64,000 nt of DNA from Massariosphaeria phaeospora (GCA_011032825.1 JAADJZ010000003.1:372001-436000); one strand, 5' to 3'; positions 42,137 through 53,560 are shown, numbered from the stretch's first letter. Program-made: numbers and translations. The notes: generated by a model from the sequence alone, not told the origin.

Positions 42137-42445
42137 ATGTCCTCTTCGCCCTTGCGGACGTTATTGCAAGTTACGGGCGCGCTCAGTGTGCTTCCCATCA
42201 CACTCCTCAAACTCGGCAACATCTCTCTTGCTCTCGAATTTTCGCCTACATATGCACAAAGCTGTCTGCAGTCAAGCTTAGACGAGCCTCAGGTTTCGGC
42301 AAGCCCTGAACCAGCGGTCAAGGTCCTCCCCCCGATCATCCCACCCACCACCAGCGAGGAGCTTCACACAATCGAAAACGCCGCTAGGTTGACTGATTAT
42401 GGCCGAAAGGCTTCTGCGCCTGTGGTCCCTGACGCCATGGACTAG
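42137..42445 (+). CDS. Small ORF of doubtful status (102 aa)
   Basis: ATG at 42137 begins MSSSPLRTLLQVTGALSVLP followed by a weakly hydrophobic stretch (ITLLKLGNISLALEF) and a Pro/Glu-rich C-terminal half (PPIIPPTTSEELHTIENAAR). It starts in the exon that ends the third copy of the intron-containing module, in a different frame from that exon's NINCVLYS reading. It could be a real short secreted or membrane protein or chance. Confidence 0.25.
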   Translation: MSSSPLRTLLQVTGALSVLPITLLKLGNISLALEFSPTYAQSCLQSSLDEPQVSASPEPAVKVLPPIIPPTTSEELHTIENAARLTDYGRKASAPVVPDAMD

Positions 42446-42449
42446 CAAA

Positions 42450-45030
42450 ACACGAAGACGGGTCTATCTCGGTCTCTCTAAGCGTGCTCAACGCAATCAG
42501 GTTGGTCCCACTTTCGAATACGCGTGCAAGAGCTTCTCCGCACTTATCTCGCTATCTACGTCTATTCCAACCGAGTAGGAAACTAGTCTGGCACCACAGC
42601 GCGTTCGTCCCCTTCCTGCTTACCTTCATCAAAACCACGACCTCGGTCATGCGCTCCTCCTTCGCCACTATCACAATTACAAACCCGTTGTCTACAACCA
42701 CAGGCATCGAACCAAGGAATACCTGGTATTTCAATAAGCCAGTTGCGGCGCTTGGATATTTGGATACGAAAGTAAGTCTACAGCTTTGTGCACCTCTGTT
42801 TCCTTCGCCGCAGCCTATTAGATTCGGCAAATCGATAGGGCTAGTTTCTTGTGTCTGGGTCGATACTGTAGCGGAGGTATTTTCTATGTAGCCAAATTGA
42901 AAAGCATTGGCCCCGCGTCTTTCTTTTGTACGGATTTGAGGACGAACAATTTCAACGATTGGCGTGGCATTTAGTACGGATACAATGTCGCATACAGAGG
43001 GTTCAGCAATTGTGTGATTCGTTCACTGATATTTTCGATCTCCCGCCAACCTCTAATCATAGGATAATTAGGTTACCTCCGCGAAAGATGATATTCGAAA
43101 ATCTGTGTTGATTCCAAATCTTATCATTCGTTCATGTTATATCCTAAATATCAGAGCATGAAAGTTCGTTGAATATGATTATAGACAGCACACGAGACTC
43201 AAACCAAACAGAATATTCACCCTTCCTCACAACACCCTTGGGACACGGCGCACTAGAGCAGCCTGTTACAGCTGTCGTTTCTCGAGAAACATGCGTTAGC
43301 ACTTTGTAACGATGAGCCTAGACTTTGGCTATTTAATTTCGGACATGCAATTGAATGTCAACCAGTCGAAACTCCCGGCTACTAGCACTACAGTCCTCGA
43401 GGATATTTGTACTTGTTCGAAAACTTCTCCTGCACTAGGTCTGCTCTTCGAGGCACATGTATCCAGTTGAGAAGTTTGCATTGGTTTGGTCGGCATTGCA
43501 AGTTACTCTAAGAGCTTGTATCTATTCTAAAGAGCCTTCTAAGCTTTGCAGTCAACGATGCAATAGAGTAGGATGTCGTCAAAAGGCAGGCGGAGAATGC
43601 GTACAAGAAAAACCCCGAGACCAAAACCAGACACAAAACCCTGCCGAGTTCATAGGCCTATGTAGCTGACCAACAGGTTGCTGCCAACAGCGCTCACACT
43701 TGCGACTTACACTGATTTGGAGCCTGTACGCACTAGAAGGCCTAGCCAGACGTAGAGCGAACTGATGGGCTGAGTTCCTGCCACGAGCGGTAGGAACTTC
43801 GACAGGTGGTTACCATTCAAGGATTTTGGGCACGCCGGCTGAATGCGATCTGGTTGGCCTAGGGTTGAAGATACTCGAAGACGAACCGAGTAACGCTTGA
43901 GCTACTGCAATCAACGAAATTCCAGGCAATCCTGGTTTGAAAGAGTATCTATGACGAGCGCAGAGGAAAGGGCTGAAGTCTAACTCGCAAGCAAACATGT
44001 CATTCACACCTACTAACCGTAACGCATATTGTACGGAGTTTCTCGTATCGATTCAATCCATAAAGAGCTCCTTTAGCTTGGTTCAATGGATTAATTAGAG
44101 TCGTCCAGTTATTGCTCGCTATATTGAGTATCTTATCCAACTTGCATACACCCTCATGGAAGACCCCCACGACGAGCCGCTGCCGTAAGAATAAATGCAT
44201 AGGGGTCTGCATTTATCTTGAGGGCAACAACCAGGCGGATAGCATGGCGTTACACTTGTTTGTTCGTGCCATATTGCTTCAGAGTCCGGTCAGTGGTAAA
44301 AAATAAGAGAATTGACTACTAACCTCGAAAATTACTGAAAGTTGATTTTAGTAGCAGTGAACAGTGCGCTGACGGGTCCTCAGCTGTTTCTCGTAGATCG
44401 CATTTGTGCTACTATGTGCTTAGCGTCCATAACTACAGAAGAGACATCTATGGCGTACAGGGTACTAGAGAATTTCACTTGAGAGTTGCAGTGTTTCAAG
44501 TTTCAAGCCCTAGATCATTATCCCGCCCTTGTCTAGCTTTCTGGCTGATGTTGATACTTAACAAGCATGGGAACACATTCTGAGGCCTAAGTACCAGGAG
44601 ACCGCCCCAATCCTGATCACACTAGAAGCTAATTGCCTTGTTATTCATGCTCGGCGGAGTGTGCTCGTTTCCTGGCGTCAGCTATGCTATCATTGATTTT
44701 TTTCGATAGGATGAACTAACTCTTACAGTCGGCAACGAAGTCCGCTAGACTAACACTAAGTAGTTCAGGTGTTGAGCGAGAGGGCTGCTGCGGCCCCTCT
44801 ATATTCGGCGTCTGCATATACAGTTGGAGTGACGAGGTCTGTGGAGTCGCGCATAAACACAATTGATGGTTGGAGCTGCTAGGAGTGTCGCGATAGTGTG
44901 AAAGCGAGACGCAATGTCTAAAAATTGGGAAAAGTAAAGAATAAGTCTTAGGTAAGGATACAAGACTTTGATGGGCTTGTATGCTTTCCATTTATCAGTC
45001 ACTACCTGCTTGTGTGGACTGTCATTAATG
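42450..45030. other. No supported gene
   Basis: Frames of up to 135 codons (42484-42891) have no domain. A minus frame at 44991-44716 ends STPELLSVSLADFVADCKS and could be a last exon, but no upstream exon was found. The stretch 43000-44700 is richer in A+T. Confidence 0.4.
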
Positions 45031-45167
45031 CCGCTTCATAATCTAAGATAATCCATGCTTTCGGCACCCAGCATCTCTCTCGCCGCAAATATCAGAGCGC
45101 AAATCCCGAGTACAATCTCTAAAGTAATGTGCCTCCAGGTTGTTGTCTGTTGCTTCACCCCCGGCCC

Positions 45168-45602
45168 TTAGGCGGCGGCCCTGTCTAGCATCTTCACGCT
45201 CTGCTCTTTGTCTCGCCTCCTTCGAACCCTCTTGCTCCTCGCATCCCCCTTGAGCTTTCCTACCACCCACACATCCCACTTGCCCGCTAAACTCAGCCAG
45301 AACTGCACGAGGACGAAAACGATCCAGAAGCCGCCCGCAAGCAGAACCACGAACGCAGCGAGGTTGAGCCAGCCGTCGTGACGCGACACGAGGTAAACCC
45401 CGGGAAGGTCGGCCGCCGGGTGGCGGTTGTTGAAGAGTGTGGTGAAGGCCCAGATCATGGCACCGGCGAAGACGAGAGTGAGGAGTATGGCCAGGACGAT
45501 ACGGAAGCGGGGAGGTTGGCGAAGGTAGGTGCGGGCGAGGAAGCGGTCGAAACGCGAGGGTGCGGACGACCGGGCGTTGTTGGTTGAGGTGCTTGAGGCC
45601 AT
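45168..45602 (-). CDS. Small two-helix membrane protein (144 aa)
   Basis: I chose the ATG at 45602 (MASSTSTNNARSSAPSRFDR); the frame is open 25 codons further up, but that part is leader-like. Two strong membrane helices are visible: about residues 34-56 (FRIVLAILLTLVFAGAMIWA) and 76-104 (NLAAFVVLLAGGFWIVFVLV), joined by a short loop. The C-terminal part is basic (GDARSKRVRRRRDKEQ). It ends at TAA (45170-45168) after DRAAA. The same frame goes on for 43 codons without another stop (to 45036) and contains a third hydrophobic stretch, LEIVLGICALIFAARE. So the TAA may be a late nonsense mutation, or that may be chance. No family recognised; no promoter identified. Confidence 0.6.
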   Translation of the reverse strand: MASSTSTNNARSSAPSRFDRFLARTYLRQPPRFRIVLAILLTLVFAGAMIWAFTTLFNNRHPAADLPGVYLVSRHDGWLNLAAFVVLLAGGFWIVFVLVQFWLSLAGKWDVWVVGKLKGDARSKRVRRRRDKEQSVKMLDRAAA

Positions 45603-46493
45603 GTTGAGGTGTATACGCGCCTGGATTGGGAGGTCGCGCTGGACGGGAACGGTTTCGCTGGACGAGAAGAGTCGCACTGAATAGGATCGCTCGCAGTTAG
45701 AATGGGCCTGAAAAGACGTCCGGGATGGATTGACTCACGTTTGTGGTCGAGGCGCTTTTTGGTCGCAGTAGGAGAGTCGTTCGTTCGGAGGTAAAGAGTT
45801 CGGGTCGATGACAAAATCTGCACCGGGCACATCTCGGAAACGTAAATTCGGTTGCACTGCCAACAGGGGTTGCCGGACAGGCAAGACCTCGGTCTGTCTC
45901 AAGTTTTGTGCACTTGTCACGGGGTGGATCGAACGCTACAGGGCAGTGAAAGCGCTCGGGAAAGTGCAAGAGAGCAGTGGTAACTGGAAATGTATTCCAC
46001 TGGCTTCCCGTTGAGTGTACAGTATATCAATCGCACTTACGCTATGAGCTACTCTTGCTAATACTACGGTTCATGCCTTGGCAACGACATCAGAGGTGGA
46101 TATGTGCTTGTTTGATCTTGGCCCGACGATCACACCCGGGTCACCACTGGCCCGGAACAGAATCAATATGACGTTTCACTTGAGCTCCGTGCGTGATGAT
46201 TGGAGACTGTTGAGTGTCTCGACGTCTCAATGCCGCGTGAAAAACCTGCTAGGGTAGCTACATGATCTACTAGCCGCATGGCCTCTCATCTACCTTACAG
46301 AGGAGCAACATACAAGATAATCTATGTCTTCGTCGGTCGTATAGTAAACCTCGAGGTGGAACCGGGGAAACAAGCTCGTTTTGAGACATGTGTCTCGCAC
46401 AAAACAAGCCAAACCATGTCGCCTCGTCGACGGAAGGGCTGGCAGGACTAGGCAGTGTGAGGACGGTTGTGCCACAGTTGCTATCAATCAAAT

Positions 46494-46521
46494 CAATCAA
46501 GTAAGGTCCCCCCACTTGATT
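46494..46521 (+). repeat. Left terminal inverted repeat of hAT-1
   Basis: Begins CAATCAAGTAAGG and ends CCACTTGATT; pairs with 49466-49493 read on the other strand. Confidence 0.65.
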
Positions 46522-46712
46522 TGGGTGGCGATTTTCTGGAGAGTAGATTGAATTGATTGATTTGGTAGTCTCGGAGCTCTCAACTTGATTGAGATCAGAT
46601 TGGTTGATTGTGAATTGATTGGCAAACTGTATACTAAATAGAGAGATTAACTGTACAGTCAATAGAGAGATTGCTAGCGGAAAGGAGTGAGGTTATATTT
46701 GTATAAGGTTTG

Positions 46713-49114
46713 CTAGGCAATCTCCACCCAGTCCCATATGCTGTACAATTGATCGATTGCCTCTTTAGTAAGCGTAGTAGTCCCCTTATCTTTGAAGCCA
46801 TGGCGTAGCCAGCAACGTACACAGTGAATTGCCGCGAGTAACTGAGAAGATAGAGCCCGACGTTTAGGCTCTAGGAGATCGCCGACCTCGCTAAACATAC
46901 GTTCACACTCGCAGCTAGATGCTGGGATAGATAATACGTCAATAGCTAGCTGGCTGAGATAAGGATATAGCGTTTTCATGCCTATCCAGTAGGCTATCGG
47001 ATCAATAGAGTGTGGGTGATCTGATGGGAGCTGCGGTTCCTTTCTCCATAGCTCAAACTCGTCGTTGCTATCTACGGTGGCTCGGTTTTGTACTGGATTT
47101 GTGAGGAGATCAATGCTTGCCTGGATATTGGAGACCTTGAGTTTCTTACGGGGGCGAATCTCCTTCCGGGTATCCGGTTTATACTCACTCCACAGCGCCT
47201 GAAAAGCGGCATCTGATGAGGCAATCCAGGCTGGTTGATCTGCCCATGAGTTTTGGCAGTAGAACTTCGTATTTGGGTGTAGTACTGTGGCGGCGTAGTA
47301 CGCCGGCGAGTCGTCAAGCTTTCCCCAGTACTTTTGAAGCTTCTGCCACGCTGCCCGTACATTGATAGCGAGATGATCCTCTAGCGAGTCCGCCTCGTTG
47401 TAATCAACGGCCTTATGTTGCTGCGCAAGCTGCTCGTACGCATTGAGTACATACTCAAATGTGGGGATAACGTCATGTAACGCGCCAAATCTCCTACTGT
47501 TGCCTCTGCTCTCAAGGCGTTTTGTAGCCATCTTCAATAGCTGTAGAACCTCAATGTATTGAGTAATAACAGCCCAATCTGATGAGCTCAATCCAGTTGA
47601 CGTTATCCACATTGGAGACTCAGCTACTTGATTCCCGCGGGCAGAGGCGTACGCTGCGGCCGTACGCGTATTCTCGATGTAGTACTGTATATAGGCATCT
47701 AGCAGATTCTTGAGCTTCTAAACGGCTCTCTCAAATGCCGAGCAGAAAGAGTTCCACCTAGTTACTACTGGCTTCATTAGCTCAATCGGTTTGTATAGCT
47801 CTCCTGTAGCCTCTGCCTCCTTCTGCTGAAAGCCGTATAGCAAATCGTACTGTTGAGGCGTTTTGATGTAGTGGAGAACATCAATGAGTACACCTAGAGG
47901 GCTATGTTTACGCCAATCCTGTAGCAAACACTTTTCAAGAACATGCTAAGTTTCCTCGTTTTCAAAGACGTCTCTATTTACCCCAAACATGACTGTTTGG
48001 CCGATGAGATTGAGTGTATGGGGGCCGCAGCGGAGTTGCCGATAATCTGCATCAAAGCTATACACCTCTGCCAAACAGTCCACCGCTGTATTGTTATTGC
48101 CTGCGTTATCTAATACAAAGTAACCTACTTTTTTCGAGCTAATATTGAAGCTCCGGAGAGTCTTCTGTATTACTTGAGCAATCTTTTCACCTGTGTAGGC
48201 ACCAGATAGCTGTGAGATGAAATCGAGAGATCTTTGATGCGGCCGGCCGAATCCGCGTAGTAAGCAACAACACCGAGATAGCTTTTCTTGCCTCCTTTTA
48301 CAGTCCACCCGTCAAACGATAGGTGTATTTTGCTTAGCGCCGTAGACAGGTCTGCTATAACCCAAGGCTGCAGGTAGTTGAACAGTCGCATAGTATATCG
48401 GGCTACACTTTGATGATTCTTCTATAGTGCTCCGAGAGCCTCCGGATTGGCCATTTCTAGCATATTACAGAAAGCAGGCGTCTCAAACTCTCTCAGAGGG
48501 TAATTGTTTGCCACTAGCCACTCGATAGCTGCTATCCGAAATCTCTATACGTCAAAGTTGCCTAGCGCGTTGCCTACTGCTTGTGGAACAATAATGCCGC
48601 CTTGTATAACTTGCTGTAGCGTACGTTGGCTACCTGGGAGGGGAATCCGTTCACCTGTAGGCGTGAGACGGTGGCCTCTCTTTTGTGCCTGGAGATGATT
48701 GGCAGCAGAAGAAGTTGACGCCGTAACGTCATATAACCCAGTGCCTCCTCTATCAATCGTTTTATCCCTGTGGCAATACGCACATACGAAGAATATACGC
48801 TGCGGCAACCGGCGGAGGCAAACGCGATAGCCGTGGCGATAGATCCATGACTTCTTGTGTTTCTGTGTACGTAGGGGGGCCATATAATCAGGGAGGCGCG
48901 CCCAGTCGATCCCATCAAAGTTATCCTCGAATCGCGCATCGAAATTGGCGTCGGGAGGAGGCAATTCACCCTCTGTAGCAGACGGGGCAACAGAGGTGGC
49001 AGCAGGTGCGGGCGATGGGTCGACGCGCTCTCTTATCTCATCTTCGAATGTTTGAGTGCTCTGCGAGTCGGCGCCGCGCGCGCCGCGGCGGCTATGGGAA
49101 CGTTGGGTGGCCAT
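46713..49114 (-). pseudogene. hAT transposase, broken by four TAG codons and a frameshift
   Basis: The ATG at 49114 starts MATQRSHSRRGARGADSQ. A BED-like zinc finger follows (FVCAYC ... NHLQAQKRGH). The first catalytic Asp lies in LSFDGWTVKGGKKSYLG, the second in YFVLDNAGNNNTAVDCL, then KPVVTRWNSFCSAFERAV. The C-terminal hAT dimerisation block (SIPASSCECERMFSEVGDLL, ..KRRALSSQLL..) carries the Glu. In-frame TAG codons stand at 48547, 48425, 47948 and 47720 (minus), and a one-base frameshift lies at about 48215-48230. Each TAG is one C-to-T step from CAG. The last 299 codons (47612-46713) are intact. Length and domain order match a full hAT transposase. It has no intron where hAT-2 has one. 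Confidence 0.9.
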
Positions 49115-49465
49115 AAATACGGGCAATAAAGTGAATACAGGCAACGGGCAGAGATAGGCGCAAATTTTCAGGTGCTGGCTACTCAGGGGGCGTGCGTTGA
49201 CTACTTGACTCGTACATCCGGTCGATTATGGCCAAAAACGAACTCCAGAAATCCTATCACGAACTAGCTCTACACCAAACTGTACAGCCTCAAAAACACG
49301 TCAAACCGTACAATACACAGTCTTCGGCCACCTCAGAGATCTCCTGCAGAAAACAATCAATCTGTATCCAAGTTTCCAATTAATCAAGACGTCACTGATT
49401 GATTTGCCTACAAAATCTCAAGAGAGTGAATTAATTTGATTGATTTGTTACATAATCAAGTGATC

Positions 49466-49493
49466 AATCAAGTGGTTGCAACAGACTTGATTG
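49466..49493 (-). repeat. Right terminal inverted repeat of hAT-1
   Basis: Read from the element end inwards it begins CAATCAAGTCTGTTGC and ends CCACTTGATT, pairing with 46494-46521. Confidence 0.65.
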
Positions 49494-49927
49494 TTAGCAT
49501 CTGTGCTGTCTTTGAATGATGTGTTGCTCATGTTGTGTAGAGACCATGCTGGCAACAAGTGCAACTGAGTCCTTGTGCATCTCGAACCTTGACAGCTTCC
49601 TCTCCACGTCGTGGGGCATGATCCATTCGTTGGTCCCCTAGCTCCCCTGCCAGGGAAGCAAAGAAGTCGATCCAATGCCAGGTAGACGGTCGGTGGGCGC
49701 GCTCGTGAGCGCATGTGTGGGTGCGGAGGGTAGAGGCCGCAACCGCTTTTTGGGGCGAGAAGTCGCGAGTGCCAGCCCCTGTAGAAATGAGGTTGCGCAT
49801 AGAGCAGTTATCGACGAGGCTTTGACGTGCCAGGCTGGCTTCGACTCAACATTGCCCCGTGCAGGGGGAGAACTGCCTTGCTACTGTTAATTCGGTCAAA
49901 CTATGCCAAGGGTGTTTGTTCGACATA

Positions 49928-50110
49928 CCACACTGGCTTTGAGATCGGAAGGGCGCTTTGCTGTCATCTATGTAGATGGCTTTGAGATAACTCAATCCAA
50001 TCACATCATCAAACTCTTTCATCGTCGCCGCATATGCATCGGGAGTTCGCAAATCATAGCCAGCGGCGAAGATGTGGCAAGTGTCGAGACCGGCGCCAAC
50101 TCGCCGAAGC
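49928..50110 (-). pseudogene. AP endonuclease (Apn1 / endonuclease IV) fragment
   Basis: The minus strand reads RVGAGLDTCHIFAAGYDLRT, PDAYAATMKEFDDVIGLSYL and KAIYIDDSKAPFRS. LDTCH.FAAGYD.RT with D...YLKAI...DSKAP is the signature of endonuclease IV, a zinc enzyme that cuts at abasic sites. The DTCH metal ligands are kept, but the usual HLNDSK is YIDDSK, so one zinc-binding His is lost. The next metal block is absent. The frame continues upstream into unrelated sequence and into the TBP scrap at 50.5 kb. Clearly a fragment. Confidence 0.7.
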
Positions 50111-50136
50111 CTGAATGATGGATACACACCTCCTAA

Positions 50137-50352
50137 GGTTCTGTTCCACACCCGTCCGTTATCCCTCATCATCCTGTATCCCTGGGCCCCAAGTTGCCGC
50201 AGGCGATCCAAGTGAATCATTGGGACGCTGTCGTCCTGATGCGCGGTCGCCTGCGCGTAGTGTCTGAGTCGCCTTGTTCTAGATCGCTGGGACGTCGGTG
50301 TAGATCCACTCGATACCTCTTGAGGTTCTGTTCCATACCCGTCCGTCGTCCG
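50137..50352. repeat. ~182-bp tandem duplication around GTTCTGTTCCA(C/T)ACCCGTCCG
   Basis: AGGTTCTGTTCCACACCCGTCCG occurs near 50137 and, with one base changed, near 50319. The interval includes the ~70-bp segment shared with 15.0 kb. It lies between the Apn1 and TBP scraps. Confidence 0.5.
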
Positions 50353-50454
50353 ACGGATGACATGGTGTTGACTACAGGCGAGCCGATGTTGCGCTCGATG
50401 AGTTCGGCACCGTACTTCACGAAGCGCGGAGAATACCCCCTTTTCCAAGATTGC

Positions 50455-50612
50455 GAGTGTGTGTACCCCGGGAGCCACGGTCCTCAGTTCTAGGCGAGTT
50501 GACAGGTTGACGGTCGCGACAATATTTTGGAGGGTCGGCACTGAAACACTGGATTAAAAGGCGGGCAGAAAGGTTGACGGTCGCGACGATGTTTTGTAGG
50601 GTCGAAACTAAA
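50455..50612 (-). pseudogene. TATA-binding protein fragment, two overlapping copies
   Basis: The minus strand at 50541 reads PTLQNIVATVNLSTRLELRT, matching the first strand and helix of the TBP core (PTLQNIVATVNLDCRLDLKT in typical TBPs). The same stretch recurs 68 bp upstream (about 50571-50608), reading STLQNIVATVNL. After RT the frame becomes unrelated. The next conserved TBP block is not here but at 56.2 kb on the other strand. Confidence 0.65.
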
Positions 50613-50619
50613 CATCTGG

Positions 50620-51115
50620 GTCAATGCATGGAAAATTTAAACCGTCTTTGACTCTTACCGATTCCCGAGCGCACCTTGCGCTTAGAAATGCTCGTATAGT
50701 CTTGCTACCTCTTCCAGTGTTTGTGTCCGCGTGGTGGTCCCAGAGAGAGCTAGGGTATGTGCGTACGATCACGCTTCCGAGTAGGTGGTTCGGCGAGGTG
50801 AGGTAGGTTGCGTGCGGGTGATCACGCTTCGAGCCTGTCAGTTGGTTGGTTCGGCACGGTCTAAGAAGAGCCGGGGGGAATTCGGGAGCTAGACGCAATA
50901 GATGAGATGCGATAGGGTAGAGAGGGCAGGAGTGTTAACATGGCGAAGTCAAGAGGTGGAGATAGTGAAAAGGGTGTGAGGTCGAGACCGTAAGGCACAG
51001 TAAGGTTGAAGGAGCAACTTACGAGATAGACGTGACGGGGTCCCGAGGGCCGATGGAGATTTGGAGAAGCCGTAAAGTGAAGGTTTTTCGAGTTGAGGTC
51101 GGAGGGCAGGGCGTG
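50620..51115. other. No gene seen
   Basis: Spacer between the TBP scrap and the satellite. A GTGCG(T/G)(A/G)(C/T)GATCACGCTTC theme recurs near 50759 and 50813. No convincing frame. Confidence 0.4.
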
Positions 51116-51119
51116 TTGT

Positions 51120-52500
51120 AGAGATCCACGAGCGGGTAGCCCCTCCGAAAGGTCCTGCAAGAGCCAAAGGTGACTTCTAGGGTGTTGTGGAGATCCATGA
51201 GCGGGTAGCCCCTCCGGAAGGTCCTCCAGAGCAGCGTGACGGGGAAGTGAAGAGTTTATGGTCTGGAAGTGCGGCTGGCGGCTTCAGAGGGAAAGCCCGT
51301 CTCATGATCTCTGCAGAGCTCAAGAGTGTCGTGGATAGGCGTTGGTGGTGTTGCGGCGGGGTTGAGTGTCGGAAGGTTCGAGGTGAGCGGCCCCACCAAC
51401 CGCAAAACTTGCTAGGCGAGGGCCCACAAATCGCCCTTCACCTCATGACGGCTTTCGGTGGCGGTTCTCGTGAGTTCAACGCCGCCATTGCCATAGGATG
51501 GCATTTCGCGCGAGGAGCAGATGCCCACGATGCGCTCACGCAGGAGATTGTTGTCAGAGAGCTACTCAAGTTGTTGTTGAAGGTTGAGGATGGAAAGTTC
51601 GGCGGAGGTTGTTGGTGGTAGGAGTGAGTGAGGTTGAACTGCGGGCGACCGCCCCCACCTTGGGCAGCCTTTAGCGGCGCGCTCGTGAGGCCAACGCCGA
51701 CAACGCCGTATCTCCACTCGTAGAGCAGATACGGTCATGAAAATTATACGAGGTGAATGAGTGTGGTCGACATACTCTCCGTGTGAAGTTTCGGGACAAA
51801 GCTTCCATTGTGTTGTGGTTGTAGAGCTCAGTTGGGGTGTGAGTGGTGAGGCAGACTGCCGCGGGCAGCGGCCTCGGGCGGGGCGGCTTCTGGTGGCGAC
51901 TCTCGCGCCTTTTGCGAGGTCAACGCCCGCGATGCCATATTTCCACGCCCAGCGCAGATACAGGCATAAAACTGCGATGGGGTGAATGCGCGTAGTCGAT
52001 ATACTCTGGCTGCAGATCTCCAAGATAGAAATCCCATTGTGTTGTGGTTGCAGAGGTCAGTCGGGGGGTGAGTGGTAATGCGGAGTTTCCCACGGGCAGC
52101 GGCCATGGCAAGTGCGGCCCGAGGTGGCGATTCTCATGAATTTCGCGGGGGAGATACTAACAGCGCCGCATCTCAGCCACCCCACAATCTATACTCATGA
52201 TACTTCTCACGGTGCATTCACAGAGCTCTGTTATCACTGCGCCAAAATCCCGAAATTAATATCTTATTCCGTTGTGGCTGCAGTCGGGCTCCCGCCCCGC
52301 GGTGGCGAATCTCACGGTTCTTGCGGGGCGGAACCTCACAACGCCGCATCTCTACAACACCACAACATTAACTCATGAAAACTCATTGCGGACAATCGAT
52401 ACGCCCATGAGACTCTACTCGCGAAGCTCCGGTATGCCTATCCTATCGCGTCGTCGCTGCACCGTTCACTGGGCGCCGGCGTGGTGATTTGTGGGCCCCG
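51120..52500. repeat. Satellite, 230-bp period
   Basis: GTTGTGGTTG or a variant recurs at 51341, 51571, 51801, 52031 and 52261, a strikingly regular 230-bp spacing despite base changes. Accompanying themes are GCGAGGNCAACGCC, GCAGATAC and GGTGAGTGGT. At the left edge GAGCGGGTAGCCCCTCCG(A/G)AAGGTCCT is duplicated at 51130 and 51201. The open frames crossing it are repeat artefacts. Confidence 0.75.
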
Positions 52501-53560
52501 AGCCTCCAGCACCCTCACCAACCTCAGCTGTCGACACTCACAATCCTCGCAACATCACCGCTCTCAACAGCTCATCTCCTCATCCACATACTATATCCTC
52601 ATTGATTTCGACCGGGGACGACGCCTACACTGAAGGAACTCCCCTAGCGAAGTCTCAGAGTGGACATCTTACTTCGTTGTGGCCGCGTCGCTCAAACGAC
52701 GTCGCGGCGGTGATTTGCGACCACCGACGACCGCTCGCCTTCTGGGCACCTCTGGCGGCTACTTTGATAGCCTCTACACCTCATACACACCATGACGAAC
52801 ACTCCCCTGACGAAGTTCTGTGATCGCTGCGTCGATCAACAGGCCTCGCCGCGGTGATTTACGACCACCCGCGACCGCTCGCTTTCTCGGCACATCTGGC
52901 GGCTACTTTAGCAGCCTCTACACCTCAAATCACACACTCCACAGTAAACACTCTCCTAGCGAAGATATGGGATAGAGAGCTTACTTCGTTGTGGCTGCGT
53001 TACTCAGCGGGCACCGTCGCGGTGATTTGCTGACTCCTGCGACCGTGGCTACTTTTGGAGCCCTTACACCTCACATTACACACACCTCGACAAGGATTCT
53101 CCTGACGAAGCTCTGGGGGTGGACAGATGGCTGCAGCGCTCAGCGGGCGCCGCCGTGGTGCTTTGCCGACTCCTTCGACCGCCCGACCTCACATCTTTAG
53201 ACACCTCTACAAACAGTCCCAGGATTCTCCCAACAAGCCCTGGGGCGGAAAGCTTACTTCGTGATGGCTGCGTTGTTCAGCGGGCGCCGTCGTGGTTATT
53301 CGCCCGACCCACTCGACCGGCCGCTGATTTGGCACCTGTAACGGCTACTTTCGGGACCTCTACACCTCACATTATGACACATCTCTACAACCACTCGCAA
53401 TAATCTCCTGACAGAGCTTTGGGCTGGACGACCTACATCGACGTGGCTGCGTTGCCGCTACGATTAGCGGACTCAGTCGACCGCCTGCTCCCTGGGCGCC
53501 TACGACGGCTACTTTGACAACCTCTGCACCTCACCTCACAACATCAAACCTTCATGATCC
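52500..53560. repeat. Same satellite family at ~140-165-bp period
   Basis: CG(T/C)(G/C)GTGGTGATTT or a variant occurs near 52480, 52710, 52854, 53020, 53157 and 53295, giving spacings of 230, 144, 166, 137 and 138. CTCTACACCTCACAT recurs with the same rhythm. The unit keeps the GTTGTGGCTGCGTT theme of the 230-bp array, so the period shortened by loss of part of the unit. Confidence 0.7.

Larger units (their letters stand above)
46494..49493 (-). mobile_element. hAT family DNA transposon, 3000 bp, with terminal inverted repeats
   Basis: The ends carry a 28-bp imperfect inverted repeat (22 of 28 positions match) starting CAATCAAGT and ending CCACTTGATT. Subterminal regions are crowded with TTGATTGA / AATCAATC motifs on both sides (46540-46620 and 49370-49470), as is usual for hAT transposase-binding zones. 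The flanking 8 bp do not match each other (AATCAAAT against TTAGCATC), so the target duplication has decayed or the exact ends are off by a few bases. The transposase inside is broken, so the element is dead on its own. It could still be moved in trans if a related transposase accepts its ends. Confidence 0.8.

Noticed and set aside
46270..46662. 130-codon minus frame at the hAT-1 left edge
   Set aside because: It straddles the inverted repeat and the subterminal TTGATTGA cluster, so it is a by-product of the element end.
46486..49501. 8-bp target-site duplication of hAT-1
   Set aside because: AATCAAAT on the left and TTAGCATC on the right do not match, and shifting the ends by a few bases gave no better pair.
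49846..50541. 231-codon minus frame as a functional AP endonuclease
   Set aside because: It fuses a TBP scrap, duplicated filler and a short Apn1 block; most metal ligands and most of the barrel are absent.
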